Positions 42,771 through 51,951 of a DNA stretch of 64,000 bases are shown here, piece by piece. The position numbers and the translations under genes were made by a program. Positions within the stretch are counted from its first letter, which is position 1. Each line of letters starts with the position of its first letter. The notes under the pieces are model-generated. The model worked only from the letters and a program-made list of their open reading frames with translations, did not search any database and had not been told where the DNA came from. The DNA lies in assembly GCA_012520655.1 (NCBI GenBank), contig JAAYNW010000020.1, forward strand, positions 1 through 64,000. The letters run 5' to 3'. The stretch is from Clostridiales bacterium (GTDB lineage Bacteria > Bacillota > Clostridia > Lachnospirales > Lachnospiraceae).

Positions 42771-43670
42771 ATGATAGAATATATTCCGGCAAAAACAATC
42801 ATAACGAAGACAAAAAGCAGTGAATGGTTTGGCACGGATTATAATATGAACATATATAAAGGCTGCTGTCACGGCTGTATTTATTGTGACAGCAGATCGG
42901 AGTGTTATCATATTGAGAATTTTGACAAAGTGCGAGCCAAGGAAAAAGCGCTCGAGCTTATTCGCGATGATTTGCGCCGTAAAGTAAAAAAGGGCGTGAT
43001 AGGAACGGGAGCAATGAGCGACCCTTACAACCCCTTTGAAAAGGAACTGAGCCTGACGAGACATGCGCTCGAGCTTATTGATGCGTTCGAATTCGGAGTG
43101 GCTATTGCGACCAAAAGTCCTCTGCTCACACGGGATATAGATATCTTAAAAGCCATAAAAGAACATTCTCCGGTGCTATGCAAAGTGACGATAACGACAG
43201 CCGATGATGGAATGGCCGCACAAATAGAGCCGGGTGTTGCTGTTTCCTCCAAGCGTTTTGAGGCACTTGCCAGCTTACGGGAGAACGGAATATTTGCCGG
43301 CATATTGCTTATGCCGGTTTTGCCGTTTCTTGAGGATAATGAAGAAAACATCTTGAAGATTGTACGTCTTGCAGCGGAGTGCTCTGTTAATTTTATATAT
43401 CCGGCATTCGGCATGACGCTTAGGCAGAACCAGAGAGATTATTATTACGGGAAGATAAATGAGCTGTTTCCTGAGGCAAACCTCGTAAGGAGATACAGGA
43501 AACAATACGGAGAATACTATGAATGCAGATCTCCCAAGGCAGCTCAGCTATATGCGCTGTTTGCAAAAGAATGTGAAAAACATGGGATTTTATATAAGAT
43601 GAAGGATATTGTACATACATATAAACAGAATTATGGAGAGAATCAGCTTAACTTTCTGGATATGATATAA
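42771..43670 (+). CDS. SPL-family radical SAM protein
   Basis: The 299-residue form starts at ATG 42771, with GATGAGG 9 bases upstream. The iron-sulfur motif is GCCHGCIYCDSRS (CxxxCxxC), followed by GTGAMSDPYNPFEKE and IATKSPLLTRDIDIL, which match the radical SAM family related to spore photoproduct lyase. The reaction is not known. SplB itself has a C-terminal thymine-dimer domain with a conserved Cys not evident here, so photoproduct repair should not be assumed. It follows telA by 29 bases. Confidence 0.85.
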   Translation: MIEYIPAKTIITKTKSSEWFGTDYNMNIYKGCCHGCIYCDSRSECYHIENFDKVRAKEKALELIRDDLRRKVKKGVIGTGAMSDPYNPFEKELSLTRHALELIDAFEFGVAIATKSPLLTRDIDILKAIKEHSPVLCKVTITTADDGMAAQIEPGVAVSSKRFEALASLRENGIFAGILLMPVLPFLEDNEENILKIVRLAAECSVNFIYPAFGMTLRQNQRDYYYGKINELFPEANLVRRYRKQYGEYYECRSPKAAQLYALFAKECEKHGILYKMKDIVHTYKQNYGENQLNFLDMI

Positions 43671-43776
43671 AACGACAAAAATCTTAATAATTTATAAATA
43701 TGTAATCCATTTCTTACTTTATGGTATCTATTATGTATAATAATATAAGGACTTTCCGTACTTAAGAGCAGAAGAG

Positions 43777-44604
43777 ATGGTTACTAATATGGATATACAT
43801 AAGATACAGATAGCAGATACGGTCATACCGGAGAAAAAAAAGAGGCGGATTACACAGGAAGAGAGGATTCGCAGAAAAAAGCGAAGAAGAAAAGCCAAGC
43901 TAATTCGGATGGCGACCATGGGCATGACGTTTGTTCTATCATTGGCGCTGATTCTGGGAGTAGTTGCTCTGGCGGACTTTCTGTACAAGAAGGTTATAAG
44001 AAAAGAAAGTGCAAAAACGGTGTTGAGTGATGGATTCGTGACTGCGGATGGTAAAAAAAGCGGAAAGTGGCATGACTTTTATGCCATCGATTTGGCAAGA
44101 CCGGAGTTGGATGTAGAGTTACTTACCGTAAACGATTTTTCCAGACCGGGAATCGAATTGCCGGAGGTAAAGAATATTTTTATCCATTATACGGCTAATC
44201 CGGGAACAACGGCATTACAGAATCGGAGTTATTTTGAATCTCTCGGTGAGACTCATGAGCGTTCGGCAAGCGCACATTTTATCATAGGCTGTGAGGGAGA
44301 GATAGTGCAGTGCATACCCACAAAAGAGATTGCCTATGCGGTAATGAAGCGCAATTATGATTCCCTTTCTATCGAGTGCTGCTATGTAAGAGAGGACGGG
44401 AAATTCACAGATGAGACTTATCGGTCTTTAATTGAACTTACAGCATGGCTGCTTCATAAGTACGAGCTTGCACCTGAGGATGTTCTGCGGCATTATGATG
44501 AGGGAGGAAAGATTTGCCCGAAATATTATGTGGAAAACGAAGATGCTTGGGAGCAATTCATTGAAGACTTGAGCGAGTACATGGAGAATGTGGCCGGCAT
44601 GTAG
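43777..44604 (+). CDS. Membrane-anchored N-acetylmuramoyl-L-alanine amidase (Amidase_2)
   Basis: The 275-residue protein has a very basic cytoplasmic start (KKKRRITQEERIRRKKRRRK), one membrane helix (about 48-70) and an outside Amidase_2/PGRP domain: IFIHYTANPG with the first zinc His, SAHFIIGCEGEIVQC with the second segment, and HYDEGGKICPKYY with the last zinc His and Cys. It should cleave the MurNAc-L-Ala bond of peptidoglycan. It is encoded apart from the cwlD-type amidase and belongs to a different fold. The ribosome binding site (AGCAGAAGAG) is weak. Confidence 0.87.
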   Translation: MVTNMDIHKIQIADTVIPEKKKRRITQEERIRRKKRRRKAKLIRMATMGMTFVLSLALILGVVALADFLYKKVIRKESAKTVLSDGFVTADGKKSGKWHDFYAIDLARPELDVELLTVNDFSRPGIELPEVKNIFIHYTANPGTTALQNRSYFESLGETHERSASAHFIIGCEGEIVQCIPTKEIAYAVMKRNYDSLSIECCYVREDGKFTDETYRSLIELTAWLLHKYELAPEDVLRHYDEGGKICPKYYVENEDAWEQFIEDLSEYMENVAGM

Positions 44605-44654
44605 TATAAGGAAATGGGGTTTGGACCTTATATATTTTGACATGGGAGGATATG

Positions 44655-45074
44655 ATGATGAAATCTTACAGAAAAGAATTACATTTTAATTTTCCTGCAA
44701 GGAGAGGGCTTCAGAATATTACGGGAGAAGTGCAGAAGGCCATTGATGAGAGCGGGATAAAAGAAGGTCTCGTACTCGTTAATGCTATGAATATTACAGC
44801 GAGCGTTTTCATCAACGATGACGAAAGCGGACTACATCACGATTATGAAGTGTGGCTGGAGAAATTGGCGCCGGAGAAACCGTACAGTCAATATAGGCAT
44901 AACGGCTATGAGGATAATGCGGATGCGCATTTAAAACGTACGGTCATGGGCCGCGAGACAGTATGCGCCGTTACCGACGGGAAATTGGATTTCGGAACGT
45001 GGGAGCAGATATTCTATTTTGAGTTTGACGGAAAAAGAAATAAAAGGGTACTTATAAAAATTATCGGAGAATAA
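44655..45074 (+). CDS. YjbQ/UPF0047-family protein, divergent copy
   Basis: The 139-residue protein uses ATG 44655, after GGGAGGATATG; 44658 is equally possible. It is a YjbQ-family (UPF0047) protein, with [20 protein letters not shown] and [13 protein letters not shown]. The usual PHTTA motif is changed to [12 protein letters not shown]. Some YjbQ members have thiamin phosphate synthase activity, and the E. coli protein was recently linked to such a function, but physiology is unclear. A second YjbQ gene follows 20 bases later. Confidence 0.85.
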   Translation: MMKSYRKELHFNFPARRGLQNITGEVQKAIDESGIKEGLVLVNAMNITASVFINDDESGLHHDYEVWLEKLAPEKPYSQYRHNGYEDNADAHLKRTVMGRETVCAVTDGKLDFGTWEQIFYFEFDGKRNKRVLIKIIGE

Positions 45075-45094
45075 GGAACGAGTCGGAGGCATGT

Positions 45095-45499
45095 ATGGGA
45101 AAGGTATATGAGATTCCTGTGCGGACGAACGCACATACACAAATGATAGATATTACGCAGGAAGTGAAGAAAGTGGTAACGGACAGCGGAGTAAAGAGCG
45201 GTATTTGTATGATTTATGTACCGCATACGACGGCTTCGGTAACGATTAATGAAAATGCCGATCCCGATGTGGTAAGGGATTTCATTATGGAAATAAATAA
45301 GATTGTTCCTTGGGAGGATGGTTATCGTCATATGGAGGGTAATTCGTCCGCTCATCTGAAAGCCAGCATGATGGGATTTTCGGAAATGGTAATCATCGAA
45401 AACGGAACGCTGCTTCTCGGAACATGGCAGGGAATTTATTTTCTGGAGTATGATGGGGCGAGAAACAGAAAAGTGTATGTGAAGATTATGGAAGGATAA
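45095..45499 (+). CDS. YjbQ/UPF0047-family protein, canonical copy
   Basis: The 134-residue protein has the family core YVPHTTASVTINENADPDV, SSAHLKASMMGFSEMVIIENG cut to two halves around MMG, and LGTWQGIYFLEYDG. His, Glu and Asp residues of the YjbQ trimer active site are in place. It is 20 bases downstream of a diverged paralogue, and the two are likely co-transcribed. CGGAGGCATGT precedes the ATG. It ends at a strong bidirectional terminator. Confidence 0.9.
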   Translation: MGKVYEIPVRTNAHTQMIDITQEVKKVVTDSGVKSGICMIYVPHTTASVTINENADPDVVRDFIMEINKIVPWEDGYRHMEGNSSAHLKASMMGFSEMVIIENGTLLLGTWQGIYFLEYDGARNRKVYVKIMEG

Positions 45500-45507
45500 A
45501 TAAAATT

Positions 45508-45547
45508 AAAATGCGGTTTCTGCAAGAGCAGAGACCGCATTTTTTTA
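45508..45547. terminator. Bidirectional terminator after the yjbQ pair
   Basis: AAATGCGGTTTCTGC pairs with GCAGAGACCGCATTT around AAGA, with T-tract TTTTTTT and an A-rich opposite side. It serves the convergent DUF4097 gene too. Confidence 0.9.
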
Positions 45548-46624
45548 TAAGCCTTTTATTTTGATATCACCGGACTCACAAGATACGTTGATATGTTTTG
45601 CGGAATTGGAAGAGGAAAGGGACTTATATTTTGTTCCCATATCCTGGTCGTCAATTTCCACGGTGCCATAGTCGGTATATAAATCATAGGAGTAATCGCC
45701 GACGGGAGCAGTGACATTCAAGGTAACATTCCCATAATCGGAGGAGGCGTTAACGCTATCAAATACAAAATCCTTGAGTTCGCAGCTGCCGCTTTCTAAT
45801 GAGAAATATACGTCTCCGGCGGATAAGGTTTCTGCAGTAATATCGCCATATTCACTTTCAGCCTTCAAAGTCTGGACAAATATTTCGCCCATATATAAAG
45901 AACCGGATTCCATTGTAATATCCGCATTGCCGTTTACGGTAACCTGTTTCATACGGAAATCGCCGTAATCAAGGTTTGAAGAGAGGGTATCTGTTGTTAT
46001 ATTGCTCATCTGCAGATTTCCCGAATTAACGTCCAGAGAGATGGAAGGTGAGTTTATGTCGGTCAACGCTACATCTCCGTAATCATCGAATAAAAAAACA
46101 GAGGATGCATTTAGAGAGCACAGCTCGATATTTCCGCATTCGTTGCTGACAGAAATGCTATCTAAGGCAGCATTCTCAGGGATGTAAACGGTCACGAGAG
46201 AATTTACATAAGAACTACTATCCCCAAGTCCGTTGAACCCGAAGAACATCCAGTTGAAAGAAGAAATCTCTGTCGGGTTATTAGCCTGTTTGACATATAG
46301 TGTGCCATTCTTTGTTTCATAGGACAGAGGAGAGTTTTTTAATACTTTATAAGAGATTCCGTAGTGGTCGGATTCTTTGATTTTCAAATCGGCATACGCA
46401 ATGTTTATATCCATGTTTTGAAAAGATTCCAGATCGATATTGTCCTCCTCGCAATAATCCACGCCATTGTTTTTTGCATGATTCCAAGTATATATTTGGA
46501 AACCGCGGCCATTTATACCAATGCCGGTCACACTTTCGCCGAGAAGAAATCCGACAATGTATAATACGATACCGATACCGATTAAAAAGGTACATATAAT
46601 AAGATATTTACTTGTTTTGCTCAT
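45545..46624 (-). CDS. DUF4097 beta-repeat membrane protein
   Basis: The 359-residue protein has an N-terminal helix (about 7-29) and a region of beta repeats in which DYGD/DYGN and ESGS/NSGN turns alternate (DDYGDVALT, NSGNLQMSN, LDYGDFRMK, ESGSLYMGE, SEYGDITAE, ESGSCELKD, SDYGNVTLN). It is DUF4097, as at 22117-23073, but the two are not close copies. It is the last gene of a PadR-DUF1700-DUF4097 operon, overlapping DUF1700 by 17 bases. Confidence 0.88.
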   Translation of the reverse strand: MSKTSKYLIICTFLIGIGIVLYIVGFLLGESVTGIGINGRGFQIYTWNHAKNNGVDYCEEDNIDLESFQNMDINIAYADLKIKESDHYGISYKVLKNSPLSYETKNGTLYVKQANNPTEISSFNWMFFGFNGLGDSSSYVNSLVTVYIPENAALDSISVSNECGNIELCSLNASSVFLFDDYGDVALTDINSPSISLDVNSGNLQMSNITTDTLSSNLDYGDFRMKQVTVNGNADITMESGSLYMGEIFVQTLKAESEYGDITAETLSAGDVYFSLESGSCELKDFVFDSVNASSDYGNVTLNVTAPVGDYSYDLYTDYGTVEIDDQDMGTKYKSLSSSNSAKHINVSCESGDIKIKGL

Positions 46625-47213
46625 TTTTTTTATCTCCTTTTCTAATAAGACGTCCGAAGAATTGCACCATACCTGTGAGGAACCACTGGCAGAAACGCAC
46701 CATACCGAAAGTCAGCATCAGCCCTATTCCAGTAGAGGCGAGACCGATTCCTATACAACTGATAAAAGCGGGAATGTTAGCCGTAATAACTGTAAGCCCT
46801 GCGACAATGCAAAGCGGGCCGATAAGGGTCAGCAGGATGCCTGTAGAGAAAAAGCAGGCGATTACTAACAGGATACAAAAAACAAAGACCGCAATTACCA
46901 TAGCCAAAGCAAGGGCGAAGGGAAGAGCGATAGGAGCTGCGCAGACGGCGAGTATACCTACCCACACGGCATTTAATCCTTTTTTGACATCTTTTACGGG
47001 GGCATTCGTATTTTTTAGTGCAATATCGGTAATGATTTGCTCTGCAGCAAATTCAGGAGATCCCAGGTTTTCAATTACCTGTGCTTCCTCCTCGGCATCG
47101 GCATCGGAAAAATATTCTTCAAAATAATCGATGGCTCTTTCAAAATCCTCCTTTGGAAGCCGGCGCAATTGTTTTCTCAAAGATTGCATATATTCAGCTT
47201 TACTCTTTATCAT
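46608..47213 (-). CDS. DUF1700 membrane protein
   Basis: The 201-residue protein has the DUF1700 cytoplasmic start (MQSLRKQLRRLPKEDFERAI, DYFEEYFSDA, ENLGSPEFAAEQII) followed by four hydrophobic helices (about 83-185). DUF1700 genes are usually paired with PadR and DUF4097 genes. It overlaps padR by 14 bases and the DUF4097 gene by 17, so translation of all three is coupled. Confidence 0.92.
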   Translation of the reverse strand: MIKSKAEYMQSLRKQLRRLPKEDFERAIDYFEEYFSDADAEEEAQVIENLGSPEFAAEQIITDIALKNTNAPVKDVKKGLNAVWVGILAVCAAPIALPFALALAMVIAVFVFCILLVIACFFSTGILLTLIGPLCIVAGLTVITANIPAFISCIGIGLASTGIGLMLTFGMVRFCQWFLTGMVQFFGRLIRKGDKKNEQNK

Positions 47214-47547
47214 TGTTATTTCCTCCCACCTGAAACTCCTCTTTTTTGTTTATTATTTCTTCAATGGCGGCAGTATATTGCTGCCACTCCTGGCATAGGA
47301 ACTGCCACTGTTTTTCTCCTGAGTCGGTTATCCTGTAATACTTTCGGTTGCGTCCTTGAAAAGGCTGGTCGTAAGTAACGACAAAACCGTTGTCGGATAA
47401 GCGCCGGAGTATGGGATAAAGCGTAGAATCCTTCATGCCGGACACCTTTTTTAGCTGCTGGCTAATCTGATAACCGTAGCTGTCTTGCTGCCTGACGATG
47501 GAAAGCATGAGAAAATCCAGCAATGGGGCACTAATGGGATATATCAT
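47200..47547 (-). CDS. PadR-family transcriptional regulator
   Basis: The 115-residue protein is a short PadR regulator: MLSIVRQQDSYGYQISQQLK, STLYPILRRLSDNGFVV (recognition helix), and GRNRKYYRITDSGEKQW. The C-terminal dimerisation helix is short (subfamily 2). It heads the operon and probably represses its own promoter; AT-rich palindromes stand upstream. GAAAGGAGATTTTTC precedes the ATG. Confidence 0.93.
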   Translation of the reverse strand: MIYPISAPLLDFLMLSIVRQQDSYGYQISQQLKKVSGMKDSTLYPILRRLSDNGFVVTYDQPFQGRNRKYYRITDSGEKQWQFLCQEWQQYTAAIEEIINKKEEFQVGGNNNDKE

Positions 47548-47866
47548 GAAAAATCTCCTTTCTATATATTATTTTATTATATATAAAATATGAGCATATT
47601 ATATTTAATATAATATATTGTGTCAATACATATATAAAAAATAATTATAAGAATATAAAAAATAAAACTGTAATAAAGTAAAAATAAAAAAAGTTATGTT
47701 TAAGGGCTAAAACGGAGATAAAATATTAAGGTAAGATGTGGTAAAAAAGTATTGTTTGTAATAAATTATTGTATGAAAAAATAATTATTGTATGAAAAAA
47801 AAATTCATGCGATAATATATACAAGAGGTGATAATAGAAAAATACTTTAGGAAAAGAGAGATATTT
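47548..47866. other. Very AT-rich divergent region between padR and the ArsC-like gene
   Basis: The 319 bases contain no gene. Palindromes near padR are AATATG, AG, CATATT (47587-47600) and ATATTATA, TTTAA, TATAATAT (47596-47616). These are candidate PadR operators. The rest is A- and T-rich. Confidence 0.6.
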
Positions 47867-48256
47867 ATGAAAGTTTTATTTTTGGAATATCCCAAATGCA
47901 GCACTTGTAAGAAGGCAGGCAAGTGGTTAAAGGAACATGGAATAGAATATGTGGACAGGCATATCAAAGAGGACAATCCTACGGTGGCAGAGCTGAAGAA
48001 TTGGCATGAAAAGAGTGGGCGAGATATAAAGAGTTTTTTTAATACGAGTGGTAATTTATATAAGCAAATGCAGTTAAAGGACAAGCTGCCAGAGATGACT
48101 TTAGAAGAAAAGTATAAACTTTTGGCTTCAGACGGTATGCTCGTAAAAAGGCCGATAGTAGTAGGAGAAGATTTTGTTTTGATTGGATTCAAAGAAGAAG
48201 ACTGGCTAAATATGCATAATAATCCACCATTTACAAATACTAGCAATACCTACTGA
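47867..48256 (+). CDS. ArsC/Spx-family thioredoxin-fold protein
   Basis: The 129-residue form starts at ATG 47867; upstream GTG 47828 is in frame but less likely. FLEYPKCSTCKKAGKWL has a CxxC motif (Cys11-Cys14 region). LLASDGMLVKRPIVVGEDFV and GFKEEDW follow. This is the YffB/Spx/ArsC family. The CxxC and small size fit either an Spx-like regulator or an unclassified arsenate-reductase-like protein; no arsenic genes are nearby. The ribosome binding site is weak. It is followed by spoVT. Confidence 0.85.
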   Translation: MKVLFLEYPKCSTCKKAGKWLKEHGIEYVDRHIKEDNPTVAELKNWHEKSGRDIKSFFNTSGNLYKQMQLKDKLPEMTLEEKYKLLASDGMLVKRPIVVGEDFVLIGFKEEDWLNMHNNPPFTNTSNTY

Positions 48257-48326
48257 AGATTCTTGAAATTTGAGAAAAAAAGCATTAATAAGGACTGAAA
48301 TATTTGGAAAATGGAGGAAAAAGAAC

Positions 48327-48872
48327 ATGAAAGCAACAGGAATAGTCCGTAGAATCGACGATTTGGGTCGTATTGTAATACCGAAAGAAATCAGGCGCAC
48401 ACTGCGCATAAGAGAGAGTGATCCCCTTGAAATATTTACGGATAGAGAAGGAGAAATCATCTTAAAAAAATATTCTCCGATTGGAGAGATGAGCACCTTT
48501 GCAAAGCAATATGCGGAGAGCCTCGCGCAGGTTTCCGGACATACTGCTTTAATCGCCGATAGGGATCAGTTCATTGCGGTATCCGGCGGATATAAGAACC
48601 TTCTTGGAAAATCGCTCAGTAAGGAGTTGGAGGAAAAAATCAACAATAGAGAAACAGTCATTGCATCAAAGGGCGAACGTAATTTCACATCGCTTTCCGG
48701 CGATAGCACAGAGGAATTCATGCATGAGGTGATTAGCCCCATCATATGTGAAGGAGATGTTATCGGAGCAGTAATTCTTGTTGAAAATGATGAAAAGGCA
48801 AAAATGGGTGAAGTAGAGCAAAAACTTATTTTATCCGCAGCAGGATTCCTGGGAAGACAGATGGAACAGTAA
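48327..48872 (+). CDS. spoVT: Stage V sporulation regulator SpoVT
   Basis: The 181-residue protein has an AbrB-type swapped-hairpin DNA-binding domain (MKATGIVRRIDDLGRIVIPK, then RTLRIRESDPLEIF) and a C-terminal GAF-like domain (about 55-178). It is the forespore regulator SpoVT, which adjusts sigma-G-dependent genes. ATG 48327 is chosen because GGAGGAAAAAGAAC precedes it; the longer in-frame ATG at 48270 lacks a site. Length matches SpoVT (178 residues in Bacillus). Confidence 0.95.
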   Translation: MKATGIVRRIDDLGRIVIPKEIRRTLRIRESDPLEIFTDREGEIILKKYSPIGEMSTFAKQYAESLAQVSGHTALIADRDQFIAVSGGYKNLLGKSLSKELEEKINNRETVIASKGERNFTSLSGDSTEEFMHEVISPIICEGDVIGAVILVENDEKAKMGEVEQKLILSAAGFLGRQMEQ

Positions 48873-48905
48873 AGGTTATTGCAGAAATAAAAAGGGATAT
48901 AAAGA

Positions 48906-48950
48906 AGCAGGTATAACCGCAAAGAGCGGTAATGCCTGCTGTTTATATAT
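48906..48950 (+). terminator. Likely terminator after spoVT
   Basis: AGCAGG (48906-48911) pairs with CCTGCT (48935-48940), with an inner ACCGC/GCGGT stem, followed by GTTTATAT. The T-tract is short. Confidence 0.55.
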
Positions 48951-48985
48951 TGGAGATTACTTCGATTTTCCTATAACGTATTTAT

Positions 48986-49867
48986 TTATAAATATTCTTT
49001 GTATTTTTCATCCGAAGTATCGAAAAAACAAATGCCGATAATTCCTCGTCCGGTATGCGCTCCTATGGCGCAGCCTACGGTGGAGATTAACTTATCTTTC
49101 GGCTTTAGCAATTCGTCGGATAAGCCGAGAACGAAAGAAAGAGCCTTTTCATCTTCCCCGTGGCAGAAAGCTATCGTTTGACTGGGGAGATTGTAGGCGT
49201 TTTCTTTTACATAATCTACCAGTGCCTTTAGAGATCTTTTGTGCCCGCGGACCGTCTTGATAACTTGAAGGCTGCCGGATTTATCCACTATGAGAATAGG
49301 CTTCATGTCAAGGGTTTCTGCAATAGCACCTTTGAACTTGGAAAGACGTCCGCCTTTTATAAGGTAAGCGAGAGTATGGACGGTAAAAACATGATGGATA
49401 TGGGAGATGTAGTAATCGGCAGCCTCGAGGAGGATTTCCTTGGAAGCTCCGTTTTCCAGCATAGTTACCAGTTTGGATACGAGCAGCCCGAAACCGATGG
49501 AGGCGCACTTGGAATCGACAATCGTCAGATCGAAATCGGGGTATTTCTCCAATATACTTGCTTTTGCTATATTTGCGGCATTGAACGTGCCGGCGATACC
49601 TGTGGAAAAGCAAATATAAATAATGCTGTCTCCTGCTTGTGCATAGGGAAGAAAAACTTCTTCAAACATAGCGGGATTGATGTGGTAGGTTCTTATATCC
49701 CTTTTCGTATCGTCCAATGTATTATAAAATTCGGCAGTTTGAATTGTTTTTCCGTCTAAATAGTCCACTTCATCGATAACGACGGGAGTAGGAATAACGT
49801 GTAATTTATGTTCTTCCACATACCATTTGGGTAAATCTGAAGCTGAGTCGGTAATTATTTTAAGCAT
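48986..49867 (-). CDS. DegV-family fatty-acid-binding protein
   Basis: The 293-residue DegV protein starts MLKIITDSASDLP and has CFSTGIAGTFNAA with the conserved STGI fatty-acid carboxylate site, VHTLAYLIKGGRLSKFKGAI and GCAIGAHTGRGIIG. DegV/FakB proteins hold a fatty acid for phosphorylation by FakA kinase, supplying acyl phosphate for phospholipid synthesis. FakA is not in the window. It stands alone on the minus strand. Confidence 0.93.
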   Translation of the reverse strand: MLKIITDSASDLPKWYVEEHKLHVIPTPVVIDEVDYLDGKTIQTAEFYNTLDDTKRDIRTYHINPAMFEEVFLPYAQAGDSIIYICFSTGIAGTFNAANIAKASILEKYPDFDLTIVDSKCASIGFGLLVSKLVTMLENGASKEILLEAADYYISHIHHVFTVHTLAYLIKGGRLSKFKGAIAETLDMKPILIVDKSGSLQVIKTVRGHKRSLKALVDYVKENAYNLPSQTIAFCHGEDEKALSFVLGLSDELLKPKDKLISTVGCAIGAHTGRGIIGICFFDTSDEKYKEYL

Positions 49868-49965
49868 ATGAGTTCCTCGCCTTCTGTCATGTAAATGACG
49901 CTTGTGCTATAGGCACAAGACCGTATCTGTAGGTATAATAGTAAATCGCTCATGGCAGCATAAGT

Positions 49966-51420
49966 TTAAGATTGGCTCATACGGTCGAGTAAGTCGATTT
50001 TAATATCATATAATTTTTTGGATAAATCCACATATACTTTATGCGGGTTGATGAAGCGTCTCGTCTCGTCCCATAAGGTATCCAACTCCTTCTGGCAATA
50101 AGCTCTGATGTCCATTACCTTCGGCGATTCATAGCAGCACTCGCCGTTTAAAAAGACTGGAACCATGAGCTCCCTCAGCGTATAGCTTCCTCCCGGAAGC
50201 TTTGTTTTTTTCCAAGGTTCTAAAGGATCGAACAGGAGAAGTGAATCCTTTTCGTCAAAAAACTCATCTACGAGACAAATTAAGTCGGCCTTAATCTTGC
50301 CGGAATCTTTTTCGTAAATGCGGTAAATCTTCTTATTTCCGGGATTCGTTACCTTTTCGGTATTTTCAGATAGTTTAATCTTGGGAATGAAGGTTCCGTT
50401 CTTGTCCTTTATTGCCGCTAATTTATAAACTCCGCCGAAGGCAGGGCAGTCTTTGGACGTAATGAGGCTCGTTCCGACACCCCAGGAAGTGATAGAAGCG
50501 CCTTGCACTTTAAGGCTGTCAATCAAGAACTCGTCCAAGTCGTTGGAAGCTGAGATGACCGCATCGGGGAAACCGGCATCGTCTAACATTTTACGTGCTT
50601 TCTTAGATAGGTATGCGAGGTCGCCGCTGTCCAGACGAATTCCGTAGAAGGAAAGAGGAACGCCGGCTTTGCGCATTTCCTTGAAGACACGGATAGCGTT
50701 GGGAACACCGGATTTTAAGGTATCATACGTATCCACTAATAAAATGCAGGCGGAAGGATACATTTCGGCATAGGTCTTAAAAGCGGTATATTCGTCCGGG
50801 AAGCTCATAATCCAGCTATGCGCGTGAGTGCCTCTTACGGGGACATCGAAAAGCTGCCCGCAGAGAACGTTGGAAGTGCCGATACAGCCGCCGATCATGG
50901 CAGCTCTTGCACCGTAGACGCCGGCATCGGGGCCTTGTGCACGACGAAGGCCGAATTCCATGATTCCGTCACCGCGCGCCGCATAACATACTCTGGCAGC
51001 TTTGGTGGCAATCAGACTTTGATGGTTGATGATATTTAAGATTGCCGTTTCCACAAGCTGAGCCTGCATAATCGGCGCAATAACTTTTATCAGAGGCTCG
51101 CGGGGGAAGATGACGGTTCCTTCGGGAATCGAATAAATATCTCCCGTAAACTTAAAATCTTTCAGATAATCGAGAAAATCCTGTTGAAAAATGCCAAGGC
51201 TGGCAAGGTAGTCGATATCTTCCTGCGAGAAGCGAAGCTCCTTTATATATTGGATTACCTGTTCCAGACCTGCTAAGACTGCATAACCGCCGTCGCCGGG
51301 ATTGGTACGATAAAATGCATCGAATATTACTGTTTCGTTTTGATTCTTGTGTTTGAAATAACCCTGCATCATAGTAAGTTCGTAAAGGTCTGTGAGCAAG
51401 GTCAGATTTTGTCTGTCCAT
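49966..51420 (-). CDS. pncB: Nicotinate phosphoribosyltransferase
   Basis: The 484-residue protein (ATG 51420, after GGGAGGCAAA) joins nicotinate and PRPP to make nicotinate mononucleotide for NAD salvage. Family segments are LLTDLYELTMMQGYF, GLRRAQGPDAGVYGARAAMI (catalytic and PRPP-related residues), RLDSGDLAYLSKKARK and SNDLDE. An upstream in-frame ATG at 51432 would add four residues but sits over the ribosome binding site. It is monocistronic. Confidence 0.95.
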   Translation of the reverse strand: MDRQNLTLLTDLYELTMMQGYFKHKNQNETVIFDAFYRTNPGDGGYAVLAGLEQVIQYIKELRFSQEDIDYLASLGIFQQDFLDYLKDFKFTGDIYSIPEGTVIFPREPLIKVIAPIMQAQLVETAILNIINHQSLIATKAARVCYAARGDGIMEFGLRRAQGPDAGVYGARAAMIGGCIGTSNVLCGQLFDVPVRGTHAHSWIMSFPDEYTAFKTYAEMYPSACILLVDTYDTLKSGVPNAIRVFKEMRKAGVPLSFYGIRLDSGDLAYLSKKARKMLDDAGFPDAVISASNDLDEFLIDSLKVQGASITSWGVGTSLITSKDCPAFGGVYKLAAIKDKNGTFIPKIKLSENTEKVTNPGNKKIYRIYEKDSGKIKADLICLVDEFFDEKDSLLLFDPLEPWKKTKLPGGSYTLRELMVPVFLNGECCYESPKVMDIRAYCQKELDTLWDETRRFINPHKVYVDLSKKLYDIKIDLLDRMSQS

Positions 51421-51526
51421 TTTGCCTCCCATTTTGCCGGAACTGTCCGGTAAGCTAACTTTTTGAATTATTTAGTATTCTAGCACATATTATCAACATT
51501 TGCCATAGCTTTCATTTTGTTAACCC

Positions 51527-51556
51527 TTGACAACCTTCCGTTTTACGCTATATAAT
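51527..51556 (+). promoter_or_regulatory. Promoter of the ileS T-box transcript
   Basis: TTGACA (51527-51532), 18 bases and TATAAT (51551-51556) form a near-perfect promoter starting the T-box leader. Confidence 0.8.
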
Positions 51557-51562
51557 CTCATT

Positions 51563-51933
51563 TAGATTAACATTAATGGAATATTTTTTTGAGTAAAAAA
51601 TAAAATAGGAAAAGCGTGGACGAAGACAGTATGTATCTTAAGAAAGGCACAGCGAGCCGGTGAATGGTGTAAGACCGGTGCGAGTAAGAAGATACGGAAT
51701 ATCACTTCCGAGCTGCAATGCCAAAATAGCATCCGGTATAACGGGCGGCAGACAATAGACGTCCTCCGGATATAAAGTAAGTATTGCCGGTTTTCTTCCG
51801 TTAAAAGAAATCATATTTCCTGCGGCTTTGTGATTGTGCATCAGCTATGAAGCTATAACTGCAGGCGTATGTTGTAACAGGTGGTAACACGGGAACTTTA
51901 ACCTCGTCCTTTTACAGGACGGGGTTTTTTTAA
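51563..51933 (+). promoter_or_regulatory. T-box riboswitch controlling ileS
   Basis: The leader holds a Stem I region (from about 51620, with GGAATATCACTTCC at 51697-51710 giving an ATC isoleucine specifier at 51701-51703). The T-box bulge follows in CAGGTGGTAACACGGGAACTTTAAC at 51879 onward, given here as AGGTGGTAACACGGGA. Last comes a terminator, CCTCGTCC/GGACGGGG followed by seven T. Uncharged tRNA-Ile should stabilise the antiterminator and allow ileS expression. Confidence 0.9.
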
Positions 51934-51951
51934 TCAGAAAGGATGAGAAGA

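Noticed and set aside
42771..43670. Spore photoproduct lyase (splB)
   Set aside because: The radical SAM core is of the SPL-related family, but the C-terminal features of true SplB are not evident, so only the family is called.
51638..51841. 67-codon minus-strand frame in the ileS leader
   Set aside because: It lies entirely within the T-box RNA element and has no ribosome binding site.
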